The position numbers and the translations under genes are program-made. Below the pieces are notes generated by a model that was given only the letters and a program-made list of their open reading frames with translations, was not told where the DNA came from and did no database searches. A DNA stretch of 64,000 nucleotides, from the NCBI RefSeq assembly GCF_027474825.1, contig NZ_CP107030.1, positions 2,982,529 through 3,046,528 on the forward strand, given 5' to 3'. The DNA is from Maribacter halichondriae. GTDB taxonomy: Bacteria; Bacteroidota; Bacteroidia; Flavobacteriales; Flavobacteriaceae. Positions 27,890-37,369 of the stretch are shown in pieces. How positions within the stretch are numbered: the stretch's first letter is position 1; every line of letters begins with the position of its first letter.

Positions 27890-28714
27890 ATGTCAGTTAG
27901 AAAATTAAAACCAGTAACTCCTGGACAGCGTTTTAGAGTCGTAAATGGGTTTGACGCCATTACGACTGATAAGCCGGAGAAGAGCTTGCTCGCTCCGTTA
28001 AAAAAGTCCGGAGGTAGAAACAGTCATGGAAAAATGACCATTCGCCAGAAAGGTGGAGGTCATAAAAGAAGGTATCGTGTCATCGATTTCAAGCGTGATA
28101 AGCAAGATGTTGCCGCTACCGTTGAATCGATTCAATACGATCCCAACAGAACGGGTTTTATCGCTTTGTTGAAGTATGATGATGGTGAGAAAAGATATAT
28201 AGTTGCTCAAAACGGTCTTCAAGTAGGCCAAAAAGTATCTTCAGGAACTAGCGCTGCACCCGAGATTGGAAATGCACTTCCTTTAAGTGAAATTCCTTTG
28301 GGAACCATTATTTCATGTATTGAATTACGTCCTGGTCAGGGAGCGGTAATGGCAAGAAGTGCAGGTACTTTTGCTCAATTGATGGCGAAAGAAGGTAAGT
28401 TCGCAACCGTGAAAATGCCTTCGGGTGAGACAAGATTGATTCTTTCTGGCTGTATGGCTACCATAGGTGCCATATCCAATTCGGATCACCAATTATTGGT
28501 CTCCGGTAAGGCCGGTAGAAGCAGGTGGTTAGGTAGAAGGCCAAGAACAAGACCTGTTGCGATGAACCCTGTCGATCACCCAATGGGTGGTGGTGAAGGA
28601 AGGGCTTCCGGAGGTCACCCAAGGTCAAGAAACGGTATTCCCGCGAAAGGATATAGAACCCGTTCAAAGACAAAGAGCACGAACAGATATATATTAGAAC
28701 GTAGAAAGAAATAA
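27890..28714 (+). CDS. rplB: 50S ribosomal protein L2
   Basis: The 274-residue protein is full length. [18 protein letters not shown] (about residues 43-60) and the strongly conserved C-terminal [14 protein letters not shown] (about 223-236) contain the His needed for peptidyl-transferase function. L2 bridges the subunits at helix 66. Spacing to rpsS is 13 bases. No irregularity. Confidence 0.98.
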   Translation: MSVRKLKPVTPGQRFRVVNGFDAITTDKPEKSLLAPLKKSGGRNSHGKMTIRQKGGGHKRRYRVIDFKRDKQDVAATVESIQYDPNRTGFIALLKYDDGEKRYIVAQNGLQVGQKVSSGTSAAPEIGNALPLSEIPLGTIISCIELRPGQGAVMARSAGTFAQLMAKEGKFATVKMPSGETRLILSGCMATIGAISNSDHQLLVSGKAGRSRWLGRRPRTRPVAMNPVDHPMGGGEGRASGGHPRSRNGIPAKGYRTRSKTKSTNRYILERRKK

Positions 28715-28727
28715 AAAGTAGAAAGAA

Positions 28728-29006
28728 ATGGCACGTTCACTAAAAAAAGGACCTTACGTTCACTATAGTCTGGAAAAGAAAATCCAGCAAAATGCATCTT
28801 CTGGAAAGAAAAGTGTCATTAAGACATGGTCCAGGGCATCAATGATAACTCCTGATTTTGTGGGGCTTACGATCGCAGTTCATAACGGGAGACAATTTGT
28901 GCCTGTTTTCGTAACTGAGAACATGGTCGGGCATAAATTAGGGGAATTTTCTCCAACACGATCTTTCAGAGGTCATGCGGGAGCAAAGAATAAAGGTAAA
29001 AAGTAA
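28728..29006 (+). CDS. rpsS: 30S ribosomal protein S19
   Basis: The 92-residue protein has the family pattern: [10 protein letters not shown] at the start, [12 protein letters not shown] in the middle, and [12 protein letters not shown] near the C-terminus. S19 sits in the 30S head and contacts A-site tRNA and L5 through intersubunit bridges. It is separated from rplV by 3 bases. Confidence 0.97.
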   Translation: MARSLKKGPYVHYSLEKKIQQNASSGKKSVIKTWSRASMITPDFVGLTIAVHNGRQFVPVFVTENMVGHKLGEFSPTRSFRGHAGAKNKGKK

Positions 29007-29009
29007 GCT

Positions 29010-29417
29010 ATGGGAGTTCGAAAAAGACAGATGGCCGAAAGAATCAAGGCTGAAAAACAAAAAATAGCGTTTGCTAAACTTAATAACTGCCCTACTTCTC
29101 CGCGAAAAATGCGCTTGGTTGCGGATTTGATTAGAGGCGTACAAGTGGAAAAGGCCTTGGCGATATTGAAATTCGATTCTAAGGAAGCGTCGAGACGATT
29201 GGAGAAATTGTTGCTTTCCGCTATTGCCAACTGGCAGGCGAAAAACGAAGACGCGAGTGTTGAGGATGCCGATCTTTTCGTACAAGAAATTCGGGTAGAT
29301 GGCGGTACCATGCTAAAGAGATTAAGACCTGCACCACAGGGTAGGGCGCACAGAATTAGAAAACGTTCCAATCACGTTACGTTGGTTTTGGGATCTAACA
29401 ATAATATAGAAAGCTAG
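29010..29417 (+). CDS. rplV: 50S ribosomal protein L22
   Basis: The 135-residue protein contains the L22 globular core ([15 protein letters not shown], about residues 29-43) and the beta-hairpin that narrows the exit tunnel ([18 protein letters not shown], about 103-120), the site of macrolide-resistance changes in other bacteria. An N-terminal extension of about 20 charged residues is common in flavobacteria. One base separates it from rpsC. Confidence 0.97.
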   Translation: MGVRKRQMAERIKAEKQKIAFAKLNNCPTSPRKMRLVADLIRGVQVEKALAILKFDSKEASRRLEKLLLSAIANWQAKNEDASVEDADLFVQEIRVDGGTMLKRLRPAPQGRAHRIRKRSNHVTLVLGSNNNIES

Positions 29418-29418
29418 A

Positions 29419-30144
29419 ATGGGACAGAAAACAAATCCGATAGGAAATCGTCTAGGAATTATCAGAGGATGGGAATCCAACTGGTACGGTGGAAATGATT
29501 ACGGCGACAAACTAGCTGAAGATGATAAGATACGCAAGTACATTCATGCCCGATTGGCTAAGGCCAGTGTTTCACGGGTTATTATAGAGCGTACGTTAAA
29601 ATTGATAACGGTGACCGTAACCACAGCTAGGCCCGGTATCATAATCGGTAAAGGTGGACAGGAAGTCGATAAATTAAAAGAAGAGCTTAAAAAGATTACG
29701 GGCAAAGAGGTTCAGATCAACATTTATGAAATCAAAAGGCCTGAGGTAGATGCCAACTTGGTCGCGGCAAGTGTTGCGCGCCAGATCGAGAGTAGAATTT
29801 CTTTCAGAAGGGCTATTAAAATGGCGATTGCTGCGGCAATGCGAATGAATGCCGAGGGAATAAAGATTCAGATTTCAGGCCGTTTGAACGGAGCTGAGAT
29901 GGCGCGTTCAGAGTCGTATAAAGATGGTAGAATACCATTATCGACTTTTCGCGCCGATATTGACTATGCCTTGCATGAAGCTCAGACGACCTATGGTAAA
30001 CTGGGGATCAAGGTCTGGATTATGAAAGGCGAGGTTTATGGTAAGAGAGAGCTTTCTCCATTGGTGGGTATGACCAAAGGGCAAGGAGGCAAAGGAGACA
30101 ATAAGCGAGGAGACGGTGGCAGAAAACCACGTCGTAGAAAATAA
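29419..30144 (+). CDS. rpsC: 30S ribosomal protein S3
   Basis: The 241-residue protein begins [12 protein letters not shown] and has a KH domain with the GXXG loop I-I-G-K-G-G (about residues 74-79). The C-terminal domain ends in a Lys/Arg/Gly-rich tail. S3 forms part of the mRNA entry channel and its helicase site. It is 20 bases upstream of rplP. Confidence 0.97.
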   Translation: MGQKTNPIGNRLGIIRGWESNWYGGNDYGDKLAEDDKIRKYIHARLAKASVSRVIIERTLKLITVTVTTARPGIIIGKGGQEVDKLKEELKKITGKEVQINIYEIKRPEVDANLVAASVARQIESRISFRRAIKMAIAAAMRMNAEGIKIQISGRLNGAEMARSESYKDGRIPLSTFRADIDYALHEAQTTYGKLGIKVWIMKGEVYGKRELSPLVGMTKGQGGKGDNKRGDGGRKPRRRK

Positions 30145-30164
30145 TATAGTAAAGAACTTTAGCA

Positions 30165-30590
30165 ATGTTACAGCCGAAAAGAACCAAGTTTCGTAAAATG
30201 CAGAAGGGCCGGATGAAGGGTAACTCCGGAAGAGGTCATTTGCTTTCAAACGGTATGTTTGGTATAAAATCATTGGATTCAGCTTTTTTGACTTCGCGTC
30301 AGATCGAAGCTGCCCGTATTGCAGCTACGCGATATATGAAGAGGGAAGGCCAGTTATGGATCAAAGTATTTCCGGACAAGCCCATTACCAAGAAACCCCT
30401 TGAAGTACGTATGGGTAAGGGTAAGGGTGCACCGGAATATTTTGTCGCTGTGGTGAAACCGGGTCGGGTTGTATTCGAAATAGCCGGTGTCAATATGGAC
30501 ATTGCAAAAGAAGCATTGCGGCTGGCGGCACAAAAATTGCCGGTCAAAACAAAATTTATAGTTGCCAGGGATTATACTGGTCAAGACTAA
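30165..30590 (+). CDS. rplP: 50S ribosomal protein L16
   Basis: The 141-residue protein has all L16 blocks: [11 protein letters not shown] at the start, the conserved R-Q-I-E-A-A-R-I-A region, [10 protein letters not shown] near residue 84, and L-P-V-K-T-K-F at the end. L16 organises the A-site region of the 50S subunit. Position after rpsC and before rpmC is canonical. Confidence 0.97.
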   Translation: MLQPKRTKFRKMQKGRMKGNSGRGHLLSNGMFGIKSLDSAFLTSRQIEAARIAATRYMKREGQLWIKVFPDKPITKKPLEVRMGKGKGAPEYFVAVVKPGRVVFEIAGVNMDIAKEALRLAAQKLPVKTKFIVARDYTGQD

Positions 30591-30602
30591 TCATCGGGAA
30601 TC

Positions 30603-30794
30603 ATGAAAAATAAGGAAATCAAAGAACTGTCGGTCGAAGAACTTTCTCAAAAGCTTGCTGAATATAAAAAACAGCATGCCGATTTGAAAATGGCACACTT
30701 CGTTACCCCTTTGGAGAATCCACTTCAAATCAGAACGGTGAGAAGAACGGTAGCTAGATTGGCAACAGAATTAACAAATAGGGAAAACCAATAA
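30603..30794 (+). CDS. rpmC: 50S ribosomal protein L29
   Basis: The 63-residue, helix-hairpin protein shows the L29 pattern: [10 protein letters not shown] near the start, and the conserved [13 protein letters not shown] (about residues 40-52). It sits at the tunnel exit with L23. It is 12 bases after rplP and 13 before rpsQ. Confidence 0.95.
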   Translation: MKNKEIKELSVEELSQKLAEYKKQHADLKMAHFVTPLENPLQIRTVRRTVARLATELTNRENQ

Positions 30795-30807
30795 CTGGTT
30801 CTGCTTT

Positions 30808-31068
30808 ATGGAAGAAAAGAGAAACTTAAGAAAAGAAAGAATTGGGGTCGTTACCAGCGATAAAATGGAAAAATCCATTGTTGTTGCGGAAGTAAAACGT
30901 GTGAAGCACCCTATGTACGGTAAGTTCGTTTTGAAAACGAAAAAATACGTCGCGCACGACGAAAAGAACGATTGTAAAGAAGGCGATACGGTCAAGATCA
31001 TGGAGACCCGTCCGCTTAGCAAAACCAAATGTTGGAGGTTAGTAGAAATCCTAGAAAGAGCTAAATAA
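30808..31068 (+). CDS. rpsQ: 30S ribosomal protein S17
   Basis: The 86-residue OB-fold protein carries [16 protein letters not shown] near the start and [12 protein letters not shown] near the end, matching S17. It is a primary binder of the 5' domain of 16S rRNA. Two bases separate its stop from rplN. Confidence 0.97.
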   Translation: MEEKRNLRKERIGVVTSDKMEKSIVVAEVKRVKHPMYGKFVLKTKKYVAHDEKNDCKEGDTVKIMETRPLSKTKCWRLVEILERAK

Positions 31069-31070
31069 TT

Positions 31071-31439
31071 ATGTTACAGCAAGAATCAAGGTTAAAGGTA
31101 GCGGATAATACGGGGGCAAAAGAAGTTTTGACCATTCGTGTATTGGGTGGAACCAAGAGAAGATATGCCTCTATCGGTGACAAGATAGTAGTAACTGTTA
31201 AAGAAGCTACTCCTAACGGTGGAATAAAGAAAGGTGCTGTTTCAACAGCGGTTGTCGTTCGCACGAAGAAAGAAGTGCGAAGGCCTGACGGTTCCTATAT
31301 TCGATTTGATGATAATGCATGCGTTTTGTTGAACCCGACCGGTGAAATGAGAGGTACCCGTGTATTCGGACCTGTAGCTCGTGAGCTGCGCGATAAGCAG
31401 TTCATGAAAATTGTTTCATTGGCCCCAGAGGTACTATAA
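31071..31439 (+). CDS. rplN: 50S ribosomal protein L14
   Basis: The 122-residue protein is a textbook L14: [17 protein letters not shown] at the start, [11 protein letters not shown] in the middle, and [14 protein letters not shown] near the end. L14 lies at the subunit interface and is the target of the silencing factor RsfS. Spacing to rplX is 13 bases. Confidence 0.98.
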   Translation: MLQQESRLKVADNTGAKEVLTIRVLGGTKRRYASIGDKIVVTVKEATPNGGIKKGAVSTAVVVRTKKEVRRPDGSYIRFDDNACVLLNPTGEMRGTRVFGPVARELRDKQFMKIVSLAPEVL

Positions 31440-31452
31440 TATATTGAGCAAG

Positions 31453-31767
31453 ATGAAAAAGTTGAAAATCAGAACAGGGGATACGGTACGAATCATTTCC
31501 GGAGACCACAAAGGTACCGAAGGTAAGGTAATGCGTGTCGATATTGCAAAGAATAAAGCGATCGTCGAGGGAGCCAATATGGTTTCCAAGCACGAAAAAC
31601 CCAGTGCCAAAAATCCTCAGGGCGGAATCGTGAAAAAAGAAGCACTTATCCATATTTCGAATCTGTCATTGATCGATTCGAAATCAGGTGACGCCACCCG
31701 TGTAGGATTCGAAGTAAGGGACGGCAAAAAAGTTAGAGTTTCGAGAAAATCTAATGAAGTAATATAA
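31453..31767 (+). CDS. rplX: 50S ribosomal protein L24
   Basis: The start is ATG 31453, giving [12 protein letters not shown], 104 residues. An upstream in-frame ATG at 31411 lies inside rplN and would add a non-homologous 14-residue leader. The KOW motif ([17 protein letters not shown]) identifies L24, an assembly initiator of the 50S subunit. Two bases separate it from rplE. Confidence 0.96.
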   Translation: MKKLKIRTGDTVRIISGDHKGTEGKVMRVDIAKNKAIVEGANMVSKHEKPSAKNPQGGIVKKEALIHISNLSLIDSKSGDATRVGFEVRDGKKVRVSRKSNEVI

Positions 31768-31769
31768 TT

Positions 31770-32321
31770 ATGGCTTACGTTGCAAGATTGAAGAAAGAAT
31801 ATAAAGAGCGCGTGGTCAATGCGCTGAAGGAAGAATTCGGTTACAAAAACGTAATGGAAGTTCCTAAGTTGGAAAAAATCGTCGTGAGCCGAGGTGTAGG
31901 AGCCGCTGTCGCGGATAAAAAGCTTATCGATCACGCAGTCGATGAATTGACTATGATTACCGGACAGAAAGCAATTTCTACCATGTCTAAAAAAGATGTA
32001 GCGGCCTTTAAATTGCGTAAGGGAATGCCCATCGGTGCAAAAGTTACCCTTCGTGGCGAAAGAATGTATGAGTTTTTGGATCGATTGGTAACCAGTGCCC
32101 TACCAAGGGTTCGTGATTTTCAAGGTATTCGGGCAACAGGATTCGACGGAAGGGGAAATTATAGTCTTGGTGTTACGGAACAGATTATTTTTCCGGAAGT
32201 CAACATAGATAAAATCAACCGTATCAATGGTATGGATATCACTTTCGTGACTTCTGCAAGTACCGATAAGGAAGCAAAATCATTATTAACAGAATTAGGG
32301 TTACCGTTTAAAAAGAAATAA
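31770..32321 (+). CDS. rplE: 50S ribosomal protein L5
   Basis: The 183-residue protein includes [12 protein letters not shown] near residue 27, the conserved [11 protein letters not shown] near 87, and the C-terminal [16 protein letters not shown] motif. L5 binds 5S rRNA in the central protuberance. It is separated from rpsN by a single base. Confidence 0.97.
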   Translation: MAYVARLKKEYKERVVNALKEEFGYKNVMEVPKLEKIVVSRGVGAAVADKKLIDHAVDELTMITGQKAISTMSKKDVAAFKLRKGMPIGAKVTLRGERMYEFLDRLVTSALPRVRDFQGIRATGFDGRGNYSLGVTEQIIFPEVNIDKINRINGMDITFVTSASTDKEAKSLLTELGLPFKKK

Positions 32322-32322
32322 T

Positions 32323-32591
32323 ATGGCTAAAGAATCAATGAAGGCCCGTGAACGAAAAAGGGCGAGAACTGTAGCTAAATATGCCGAGAAGAGAAAGGCT
32401 TTGAAAGAGGCCGGTGATTATGAAGCGTTGCAGAAATTGCCAAAGAATGCATCTCCTGTGCGAATGCACAACAGATGTAAGCTTACCGGAAGACCGAAGG
32501 GTTACATGAGAACCTTTGGTATTTCAAGGGTAATGTTCAGGAAATGGCCAATAAAGGATTGATTCCAGGAGTAAAAAAAGCCAGCTGGTAG
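32323..32591 (+). CDS. rpsN: 30S ribosomal protein S14, C-terminus frameshifted as given
   Basis: The sequence is a normal Bacteroidota S14 of the zinc-independent type up to S-R-V-M-F-R. As written it then ends K-W-P-I-K-D-stop at 32562. Re-reading the G at 32541 (AGGAAA taken as AGGGAAA) gives [17 protein letters not shown] and a TAG at 32589-32591, exactly the family C-terminus. S14 is essential for 30S head assembly and its terminal residues are conserved, so a missing G in the sequence is the likely cause. Confidence 0.92.
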
Positions 32592-32651
32592 AATAATAAC
32601 TGGTCTCAGGTTCGGCAATACAGCCGAAAACCGTTACCGAATAAAATAAAA

Positions 32652-33050
32652 ATGGTTACAGATACTATAGCAGATTATTTAACAAGGGTTCGTAATGCAA
32701 GTCGTGCAGGCCATAGGGTAGTTGAGATTCCTGCCTCAAGTGTTAAAAAGGAAATAACTAAAATATTGTTCGACCAAGGTTATATTTTAAGTTACAAGTT
32801 TGAAGAAGATAAGGTGCAAGATCGAATTAAGATAGCTCTTAAGTACGACAAGGTAACCAAGGAGCCCGTTATAAAGAAATTACAGCGTGTCAGTAAACCA
32901 GGATTGCGTAAGTATGCCGGATCTGGCGATTTACCAAGGGTATTGAATGGTCTCGGTATTGCGATTGTCTCAACCTCTCACGGGGTGATGACCAGTAAGC
33001 AGGCCAAGAATGAGAATGTTGGTGGCGAGGTTTTGTGCTACGTCTATTAA
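32652..33050 (+). CDS. rpsH: 30S ribosomal protein S8
   Basis: The 132-residue protein has D-T-I-A-D-Y-L-T-R-V-R-N-A near the start and the C-terminal rRNA-binding stretch G-I-A-I-V-S-T-S-H-G-V-M-T (about residues 100-112). S8 is a central organiser of the 30S platform and, in E. coli, represses the spc operon. The 60-base gap before it contains a small hairpin (TTCGGC/GCCGAA) that could bear on such control. Confidence 0.97.
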   Translation: MVTDTIADYLTRVRNASRAGHRVVEIPASSVKKEITKILFDQGYILSYKFEEDKVQDRIKIALKYDKVTKEPVIKKLQRVSKPGLRKYAGSGDLPRVLNGLGIAIVSTSHGVMTSKQAKNENVGGEVLCYVY

Positions 33051-33069
33051 TACAATAAAGCGATAGAAA

Positions 33070-33612
33070 ATGTCTAGAATAGGTAATAATCCGATAGCGA
33101 TTCCTGATGGTGTGACCATTGATATTAAGGATAACCTGATTACCGTAAAAGGAAATCTTGGTGAGCTTACCCAAGAGTTTTCAGGGGTTTCCATTAAAAT
33201 CGAAGACGGACAGGCATGGGTGACCAGACCTTCCGATTCAAAGGAACACAAAGCGAAACATGGTCTTTATAGATCTCTGGTTTTGAATATGGTGGAAGGT
33301 GTATCCAAAGGATGGACGAAAGAGTTGGAATTGGTAGGTGTAGGATATCGTGCTAGCAATCAAGGTCAGAAATTGGATCTTGCCCTTGGGTTTTCACACA
33401 ATATCGTATTCGAAATCGCACCCGAGGTCAAAGTGGAAACGACTTCTGAAAAAGGAAAAAACCCTACTATAAAACTGACATCACACGATAAACAGTTAGT
33501 GGGTCATATTGCGGCAAAGATCAGGTCTTTCCGTAAACCGGAACCTTACAAAGGAAAAGGTGTCAAATTCGTTGGTGAACAATTAAGAAGAAAAGCTGGT
33601 AAGTCGGCTTAA
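33070..33612 (+). CDS. rplF: 50S ribosomal protein L6
   Basis: The 180-residue protein has the duplicated L6 fold: [12 protein letters not shown] at the start, L-V-G-V-G-Y-R-A near residue 92, and the conserved [12 protein letters not shown] near 156. L6 lies near the factor-binding site by the sarcin-ricin loop. Ordinary length; 20 bases before rplR. Confidence 0.97.
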   Translation: MSRIGNNPIAIPDGVTIDIKDNLITVKGNLGELTQEFSGVSIKIEDGQAWVTRPSDSKEHKAKHGLYRSLVLNMVEGVSKGWTKELELVGVGYRASNQGQKLDLALGFSHNIVFEIAPEVKVETTSEKGKNPTIKLTSHDKQLVGHIAAKIRSFRKPEPYKGKGVKFVGEQLRRKAGKSA

Positions 33613-33632
33613 CAATAATAGAGTATAGTATT

Positions 33633-33989
33633 ATGAAACTATCCAAGATACAGCGTAAACATAGGATCAGAAGAAGAATCCGTAAAGTTTCTTCCGGAAC
33701 CGCCGAGCGTCCCAGACTATCTGTTTTCAGGAGCAATAGTGAAATTTACGTTCAAGTAATAGATGATACCGAGGGTAAAACTTTGGCCGCTGTTTCATCT
33801 CGAGATAAAGATTTGGCAAAAGTAAAGGGAACCAAGACCGAAGTTGCCGCTGAGGTAGGCAAGGCCATAGCTGAGAAAGCCAAGAAAGCCGGTGTCGATA
33901 AGGTAGCTTTTGACAGAGGAGGAAATTTGTATCATGGTAGAGTGAAAGCTTTGGCAGAAGGTGCAAGGGAAGCAGGTTTAAAATTCTAA
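33633..33989 (+). CDS. rplR: 50S ribosomal protein L18
   Basis: The 118-residue protein shows the basic N-terminus [11 protein letters not shown], the [10 protein letters not shown] strand, and the C-terminal [16 protein letters not shown]. All are typical of L18, which binds 5S rRNA with L5. It is 9 bases upstream of rpsE. Confidence 0.97.
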   Translation: MKLSKIQRKHRIRRRIRKVSSGTAERPRLSVFRSNSEIYVQVIDDTEGKTLAAVSSRDKDLAKVKGTKTEVAAEVGKAIAEKAKKAGVDKVAFDRGGNLYHGRVKALAEGAREAGLKF

Positions 33990-33998
33990 AATAACAGT

Positions 33999-34523
33999 AT
34001 GTACCAGAAATACAAGAACGTAGAAACGGTTAAGCCGGGAGGTTTAGAATTAAAAGATAGATTGGTAGGCGTACAAAGGGTGACAAAGGTTACCAAAGGT
34101 GGGCGTGCTTTCGGATTCTCCGCTATTGTAGTAGTGGGTGACGAGAATGGTGTGGTAGGTCATGGTCTTGGTAAATCCAAAGAAGTTGCTACGGCAATCG
34201 CCAAGGCGATCGAAGATGCCAAGAAAAACTTGATTCGCATTCCTTTGAACAAGGCGACGCTTCCTCATGAACAAAAAGGGAAGTTCGGTGGAGCACGAGT
34301 TTACATTCAACCGGCATCACATGGTACAGGTGTTATTGCAGGTGGAGCGGTAAGAGCCGTATTGGAAGCGGTCGGGGTACAAGATGTACTTTCGAAATCG
34401 CAAGGTTCATCGAACCCGCACAACGTTGTAAAAGCTACTTTTGATGCGCTTTTACAGCTTAGGGGGGCTCAGACCATAGCACAGCAAAGAGGAATTTCCT
34501 TAGAAAAAGTTTTTAAAGGATAG
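33999..34523 (+). CDS. rpsE: 30S ribosomal protein S5
   Basis: The 174-residue protein contains the double-stranded RNA-binding-like N-domain with [14 protein letters not shown] (about residues 28-41), G-L-G-K-S-K-E-V (about 58) and the ribosomal S5 C-domain. S5 affects translational accuracy and forms the spectinomycin pocket. The following 105-base gap is unusually long for this operon and is filled by a 7-bp periodic array. Confidence 0.97.
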   Translation: MYQKYKNVETVKPGGLELKDRLVGVQRVTKVTKGGRAFGFSAIVVVGDENGVVGHGLGKSKEVATAIAKAIEDAKKNLIRIPLNKATLPHEQKGKFGGARVYIQPASHGTGVIAGGAVRAVLEAVGVQDVLSKSQGSSNPHNVVKATFDALLQLRGAQTIAQQRGISLEKVFKG

Positions 34524-34535
34524 AACAAAGGTAAA

Positions 34536-34628
34536 TACGAGGTACGAAATACGAAGTACGAAATAAAAAAGTGAAGGCTATAGCTTAAGTACTAACGTCT
34601 AAAGACTATCGACAAACGACTGAAAAAA
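34536..34628. repeat. Degenerate heptanucleotide array between rpsE and rpmD
   Basis: Units of seven bases can be read through the gap: ACGAGGT, ACGAAAT, ACGAAGT, ACGAAAT, AAAAAAG, then after a degenerate stretch TAAGTAC, TAACGTC, TAAAGAC, TATCGAC, AAACGAC, TGAAAAA. The array runs to the rpmD start. Its first part shares TACGAA(A/G)TAAAAAAGT with the rpsL-rpsG array, so the two look like copies of one dispersed element. Confidence 0.8.
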
Positions 34629-34808
34629 ATGGCGAAGATAAAAGTAAAACAGGTAAAAAGTGCTATCAAAAGGCCGCAGAACCAAAAGAGAACCTTGACG
34701 GCACTCGGTTTGCGTAAAATTGGCCAAGTAGTCGAGCATGATGATACTCCGAACATTATCGGAATGATTAATAAAGTTAAACATTTGGTTTCTACCGAAG
34801 AAGCTTAA
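34629..34808 (+). CDS. rpmD: 50S ribosomal protein L30
   Basis: This short gene (59 codons) encodes M-A-K-I-K-V-K-Q-V-K-S-A-I-K-R-P, then Q-K-R-T-L-T-A-L-G-L-R-K-I and the conserved D-T-P-N-I-I-G-M-I-N-K-V. It is a single-domain L30 without zinc or extension. It contacts 23S rRNA domain II. It lies 17 bases before rplO, its usual neighbour. The start is set by the ATG directly after the heptad array. Confidence 0.95.
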   Translation: MAKIKVKQVKSAIKRPQNQKRTLTALGLRKIGQVVEHDDTPNIIGMINKVKHLVSTEEA

Positions 34809-34825
34809 TATACAAGAAGATTGAG

Positions 34826-35278
34826 ATGAATTTAAATAGTCTAAAACCGGCCGAAGGTTCTGTAAACAGAGATGGCAAAAGAATAGGTCGGGGCCAAGGT
34901 TCAGGTAAAGGTGGAACGGCAACCCGAGGACATAAAGGTGCCAAGTCAAGATCCGGTTATTCCAAGAAAATCGGTTTTGAAGGTGGACAGATGCCCTTGC
35001 AAAGACGTGTTCCTAAGTTTGGTTTTACGAACATCAACCGAAAGGAATATCAAGGTGTCAATCTTGAAAAATTGCAGGCATTGGTAGATAGCAAAATCGT
35101 AAAGGATACCATTACTTTAGATACGCTTGTCGAGAACGGCTTGACTAAAAGAAAAGATTTGGTTAAAATATTGGGAGGTGGAGAATTGAAGGCATCCCTA
35201 AAAGTATCCGCACATAAATTTACTGCCACGGCCCAAAAGGCTATTGAAGCTGCTGGTGGCGAGGCGATAAGTTTGTAA
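34826..35278 (+). CDS. rplO: 50S ribosomal protein L15
   Basis: The 150-residue protein begins M-N-L-N-S-L-K-P-A-E-G-S and has the Gly/Lys/Arg-rich extension G-R-G-Q-G-S-G-K-G-G-T-A-T-R-G-H-K-G that threads into 23S rRNA. The globular C-domain ends A-A-G-G-E-A. L15 is a late assembly protein. Its gene sits 9 bases before secY, the canonical order. Confidence 0.97.
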   Translation: MNLNSLKPAEGSVNRDGKRIGRGQGSGKGGTATRGHKGAKSRSGYSKKIGFEGGQMPLQRRVPKFGFTNINRKEYQGVNLEKLQALVDSKIVKDTITLDTLVENGLTKRKDLVKILGGGELKASLKVSAHKFTATAQKAIEAAGGEAISL

Positions 35279-35287
35279 GCATACACT

Positions 35288-36634
35288 ATGAAGAAATTTT
35301 TCGAGACCATATCGAATATTTGGAAGATTGAAGAACTGAGGAATCGTATAATCATCACCTTGGGTCTTCTTCTCGTCTACCGTTTTGGGTGTCAGATTGT
35401 GCTTCCGGGTATTGATTCTACCCAATTATCGCAGTTGGCCTCTAGTACGGACAGTGGAATATTCGGTCTGTTGAACGCTTTTACCGGTGGTGCATTCTCG
35501 AATGCATCCATATTTGCGCTTGGCATCATGCCTTATATTTCGGCCTCGATTGTAGTGCAGTTGATGAGCATTGCAATTCCCTATTTGCAAAAACTGGATA
35601 AAGAAGGGGAGAGTGGTAGAAAGACCAAAAACCAAATAACACGGTGGTTGACCATTGGTATCTGTATCGTACAGGCACCGGCATATCTTTACAGTTTAGG
35701 AACCATGTTCGGTGTACCCGACAGTGCTTTTATTTTAGGAAAAGGTCTAGACTTTATGGTTCCCGCAGTAATTATATTGGTCACAGGCTGTGTGTTCGCG
35801 ATGTGGTTAGGTGAAAAGATTACGGATAAAGGAATTGGAAACGGTATCTCATTGTTGATAATGATCGGTATCATCGCTACAATGCCCCAATCTTTTGTTC
35901 AAGAATTTGTTTCAAGAACAGCAAATAATAATGGCGGCCTGATGTTTGTTTTGATAGAGGTTATCATTTGGTTCTTGGTCATCCTGGCCTGTGTATTGTT
36001 AGTCATGGCGACACGTCAAATACCAGTTCAATATGCAAGAAGAACCGCTTCTGGTGGTTACGAAAAAAATATAATGGGGTCAAGGCAATATATTCCTTTG
36101 AAGTTGAACGCTTCCGGAGTAATGCCTATTATTTTTGCGCAAGCGATTATGTTCGTTCCCGGTTTGATAGGAGGGGCGTTTGATGATACGGCTGCTGGGC
36201 AATGGATACAGGTAAATTTTGCCGATATGTTCGGATGGGCCTATAATATTTTGTTCGCGTTCTTGATTATCGTATTTACCTTTTTCTATACGGCAATTAC
36301 TGTACCCACCAACAAGATGGCTGATGATTTGAAAAGAAGTGGTGGTTTTATTCCTGGAATACGTCCCGGTAAGGAAACAGGTGATTTCTTGGACAAGATA
36401 ATGTCTTTGATAACACTTCCGGGGTCTATTTTCTTGGCGTTGTTGGCGGTATTTCCTGCCTTTGTAGTAAAGCTGATGGATGTACAGGCTGGATGGGCTT
36501 TATTTTATGGAGGCACCTCGCTTCTGATTATGGTAGGTGTTGCCATAGACACGGTACAACAGGTAAATTCATATTTGTTGAACAGGCATTATGACGGCTT
36601 GATGAAAACAGGTAAAAATAGAAAAGTAGCATAG
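35288..36634 (+). CDS. secY: Protein translocase subunit SecY
   Basis: The 448-residue protein has ten predicted membrane helices. Visible landmarks are the N-terminal R-N-R-I-I-I-T-L-G-L-L and the plug/TM2 region F-A-L-G-I-M-P-Y-I-S-A-S-I. The cytoplasmic loops with R-Q-I-P-V-Q-Y-A-R-R (ribosome and SecA contact) and P-G-I-R-P-G-K-E-T follow. SecY forms the protein-conducting channel of the inner membrane. Location in the spc operon after rplO is the standard arrangement. Confidence 0.97.
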   Translation: MKKFFETISNIWKIEELRNRIIITLGLLLVYRFGCQIVLPGIDSTQLSQLASSTDSGIFGLLNAFTGGAFSNASIFALGIMPYISASIVVQLMSIAIPYLQKLDKEGESGRKTKNQITRWLTIGICIVQAPAYLYSLGTMFGVPDSAFILGKGLDFMVPAVIILVTGCVFAMWLGEKITDKGIGNGISLLIMIGIIATMPQSFVQEFVSRTANNNGGLMFVLIEVIIWFLVILACVLLVMATRQIPVQYARRTASGGYEKNIMGSRQYIPLKLNASGVMPIIFAQAIMFVPGLIGGAFDDTAAGQWIQVNFADMFGWAYNILFAFLIIVFTFFYTAITVPTNKMADDLKRSGGFIPGIRPGKETGDFLDKIMSLITLPGSIFLALLAVFPAFVVKLMDVQAGWALFYGGTSLLIMVGVAIDTVQQVNSYLLNRHYDGLMKTGKNRKVA

Positions 36635-36637
36635 ATT

Positions 36638-36853
36638 ATGGCTAAACAGGCGGCAATAGAGCAGGACGGATCCATAATCGAAGCATTGTCCAACGCGATG
36701 TTTCGAGTTGAGTTGGAGAACGGTCATGTAGTAACGGCACACATCTCGGGAAAAATGCGCATGCATTATATAAAATTACTTCCGGGTGATAAAGTAAAAT
36801 TGGAAATGAGTCCGTACGACTTGACCAAAGCAAGAATTACGTATAGATATTAA
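36638..36853 (+). CDS. infA: Translation initiation factor IF-1
   Basis: The 71-residue protein is a single S1/OB-fold domain: [11 protein letters not shown] at the start, [10 protein letters not shown] in the middle and [15 protein letters not shown] near the end. It blocks the A site during initiation. It begins 3 bases after secY, which suggests translational coupling. Confidence 0.97.
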   Translation: MAKQAAIEQDGSIIEALSNAMFRVELENGHVVTAHISGKMRMHYIKLLPGDKVKLEMSPYDLTKARITYRY

Positions 36854-36862
36854 GATAGCAAG

Positions 36863-36979
36863 ATGAAAGTAAGAGCATCAGTTAAGAAGAGAAGTGCCGA
36901 GTGCAAGATTGTACGTCGAAAGGGCAGGTTGTATGTAATCAACAAAAAGAATCCTAGATTTAAACAAAGACAAGGGTAA
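36863..36979 (+). CDS. rpmJ: 50S ribosomal protein L36
   Basis: A 38-codon gene encodes [17 protein letters not shown] and ends N-P-R-F-K-Q-R-Q-G. One zinc-ligand Cys (C14) is present, but the second Cys and the C-terminal H of the zinc-binding form are replaced, so this is the zinc-independent (C-) type of L36. It lies 9 bases after infA and 2 before rpsM, the canonical position. Confidence 0.95.
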   Translation: MKVRASVKKRSAECKIVRRKGRLYVINKKNPRFKQRQG

Positions 36980-36981
36980 TT

Positions 36982-37356
36982 ATGGCAAGAATTGCAGGTA
37001 TAGACATACCAAAACAAAAACGAGGGGTAATTGCACTTACCTATATTTTTGGAATCGGTAAAAGCAGGGCCAAAGAGATTTTGGAAAAGGCGCAAGTGAG
37101 CGAAGACACTAAAGTTTCCGATTGGAACGACGATGAGATTGGACGTATTAGGGAGGCTGCCTCTTCATATACTATCGAAGGTGAGTTGCGTTCTGAGACC
37201 CAATTGAACATCAAACGTTTGATGGATATCGGATGTTATCGAGGAATTCGGCACAGATCCGGTTTGCCATTGCGCGGTCAGCGTACCAAGAACAACTCTA
37301 GGACACGAAAAGGAAAAAGAAAAACTGTTGCCAATAAGAAAAAGGCGACTAAATAA
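36982..37356 (+). CDS. rpsM: 30S ribosomal protein S13
   Basis: The 124-residue protein includes A-R-I-A-G-I-D-I-P at the start, the helix-hairpin-helix [10 protein letters not shown], and the basic tail [13 protein letters not shown] that contacts P-site tRNA. It opens the alpha-operon part of the block (rpsM-rpsK-rpsD-rpoA-rplQ). Spacing to rpsK is 13 bases. Confidence 0.97.
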   Translation: MARIAGIDIPKQKRGVIALTYIFGIGKSRAKEILEKAQVSEDTKVSDWNDDEIGRIREAASSYTIEGELRSETQLNIKRLMDIGCYRGIRHRSGLPLRGQRTKNNSRTRKGKRKTVANKKKATK

Positions 37357-37369
37357 TAAGTAGGGTATT

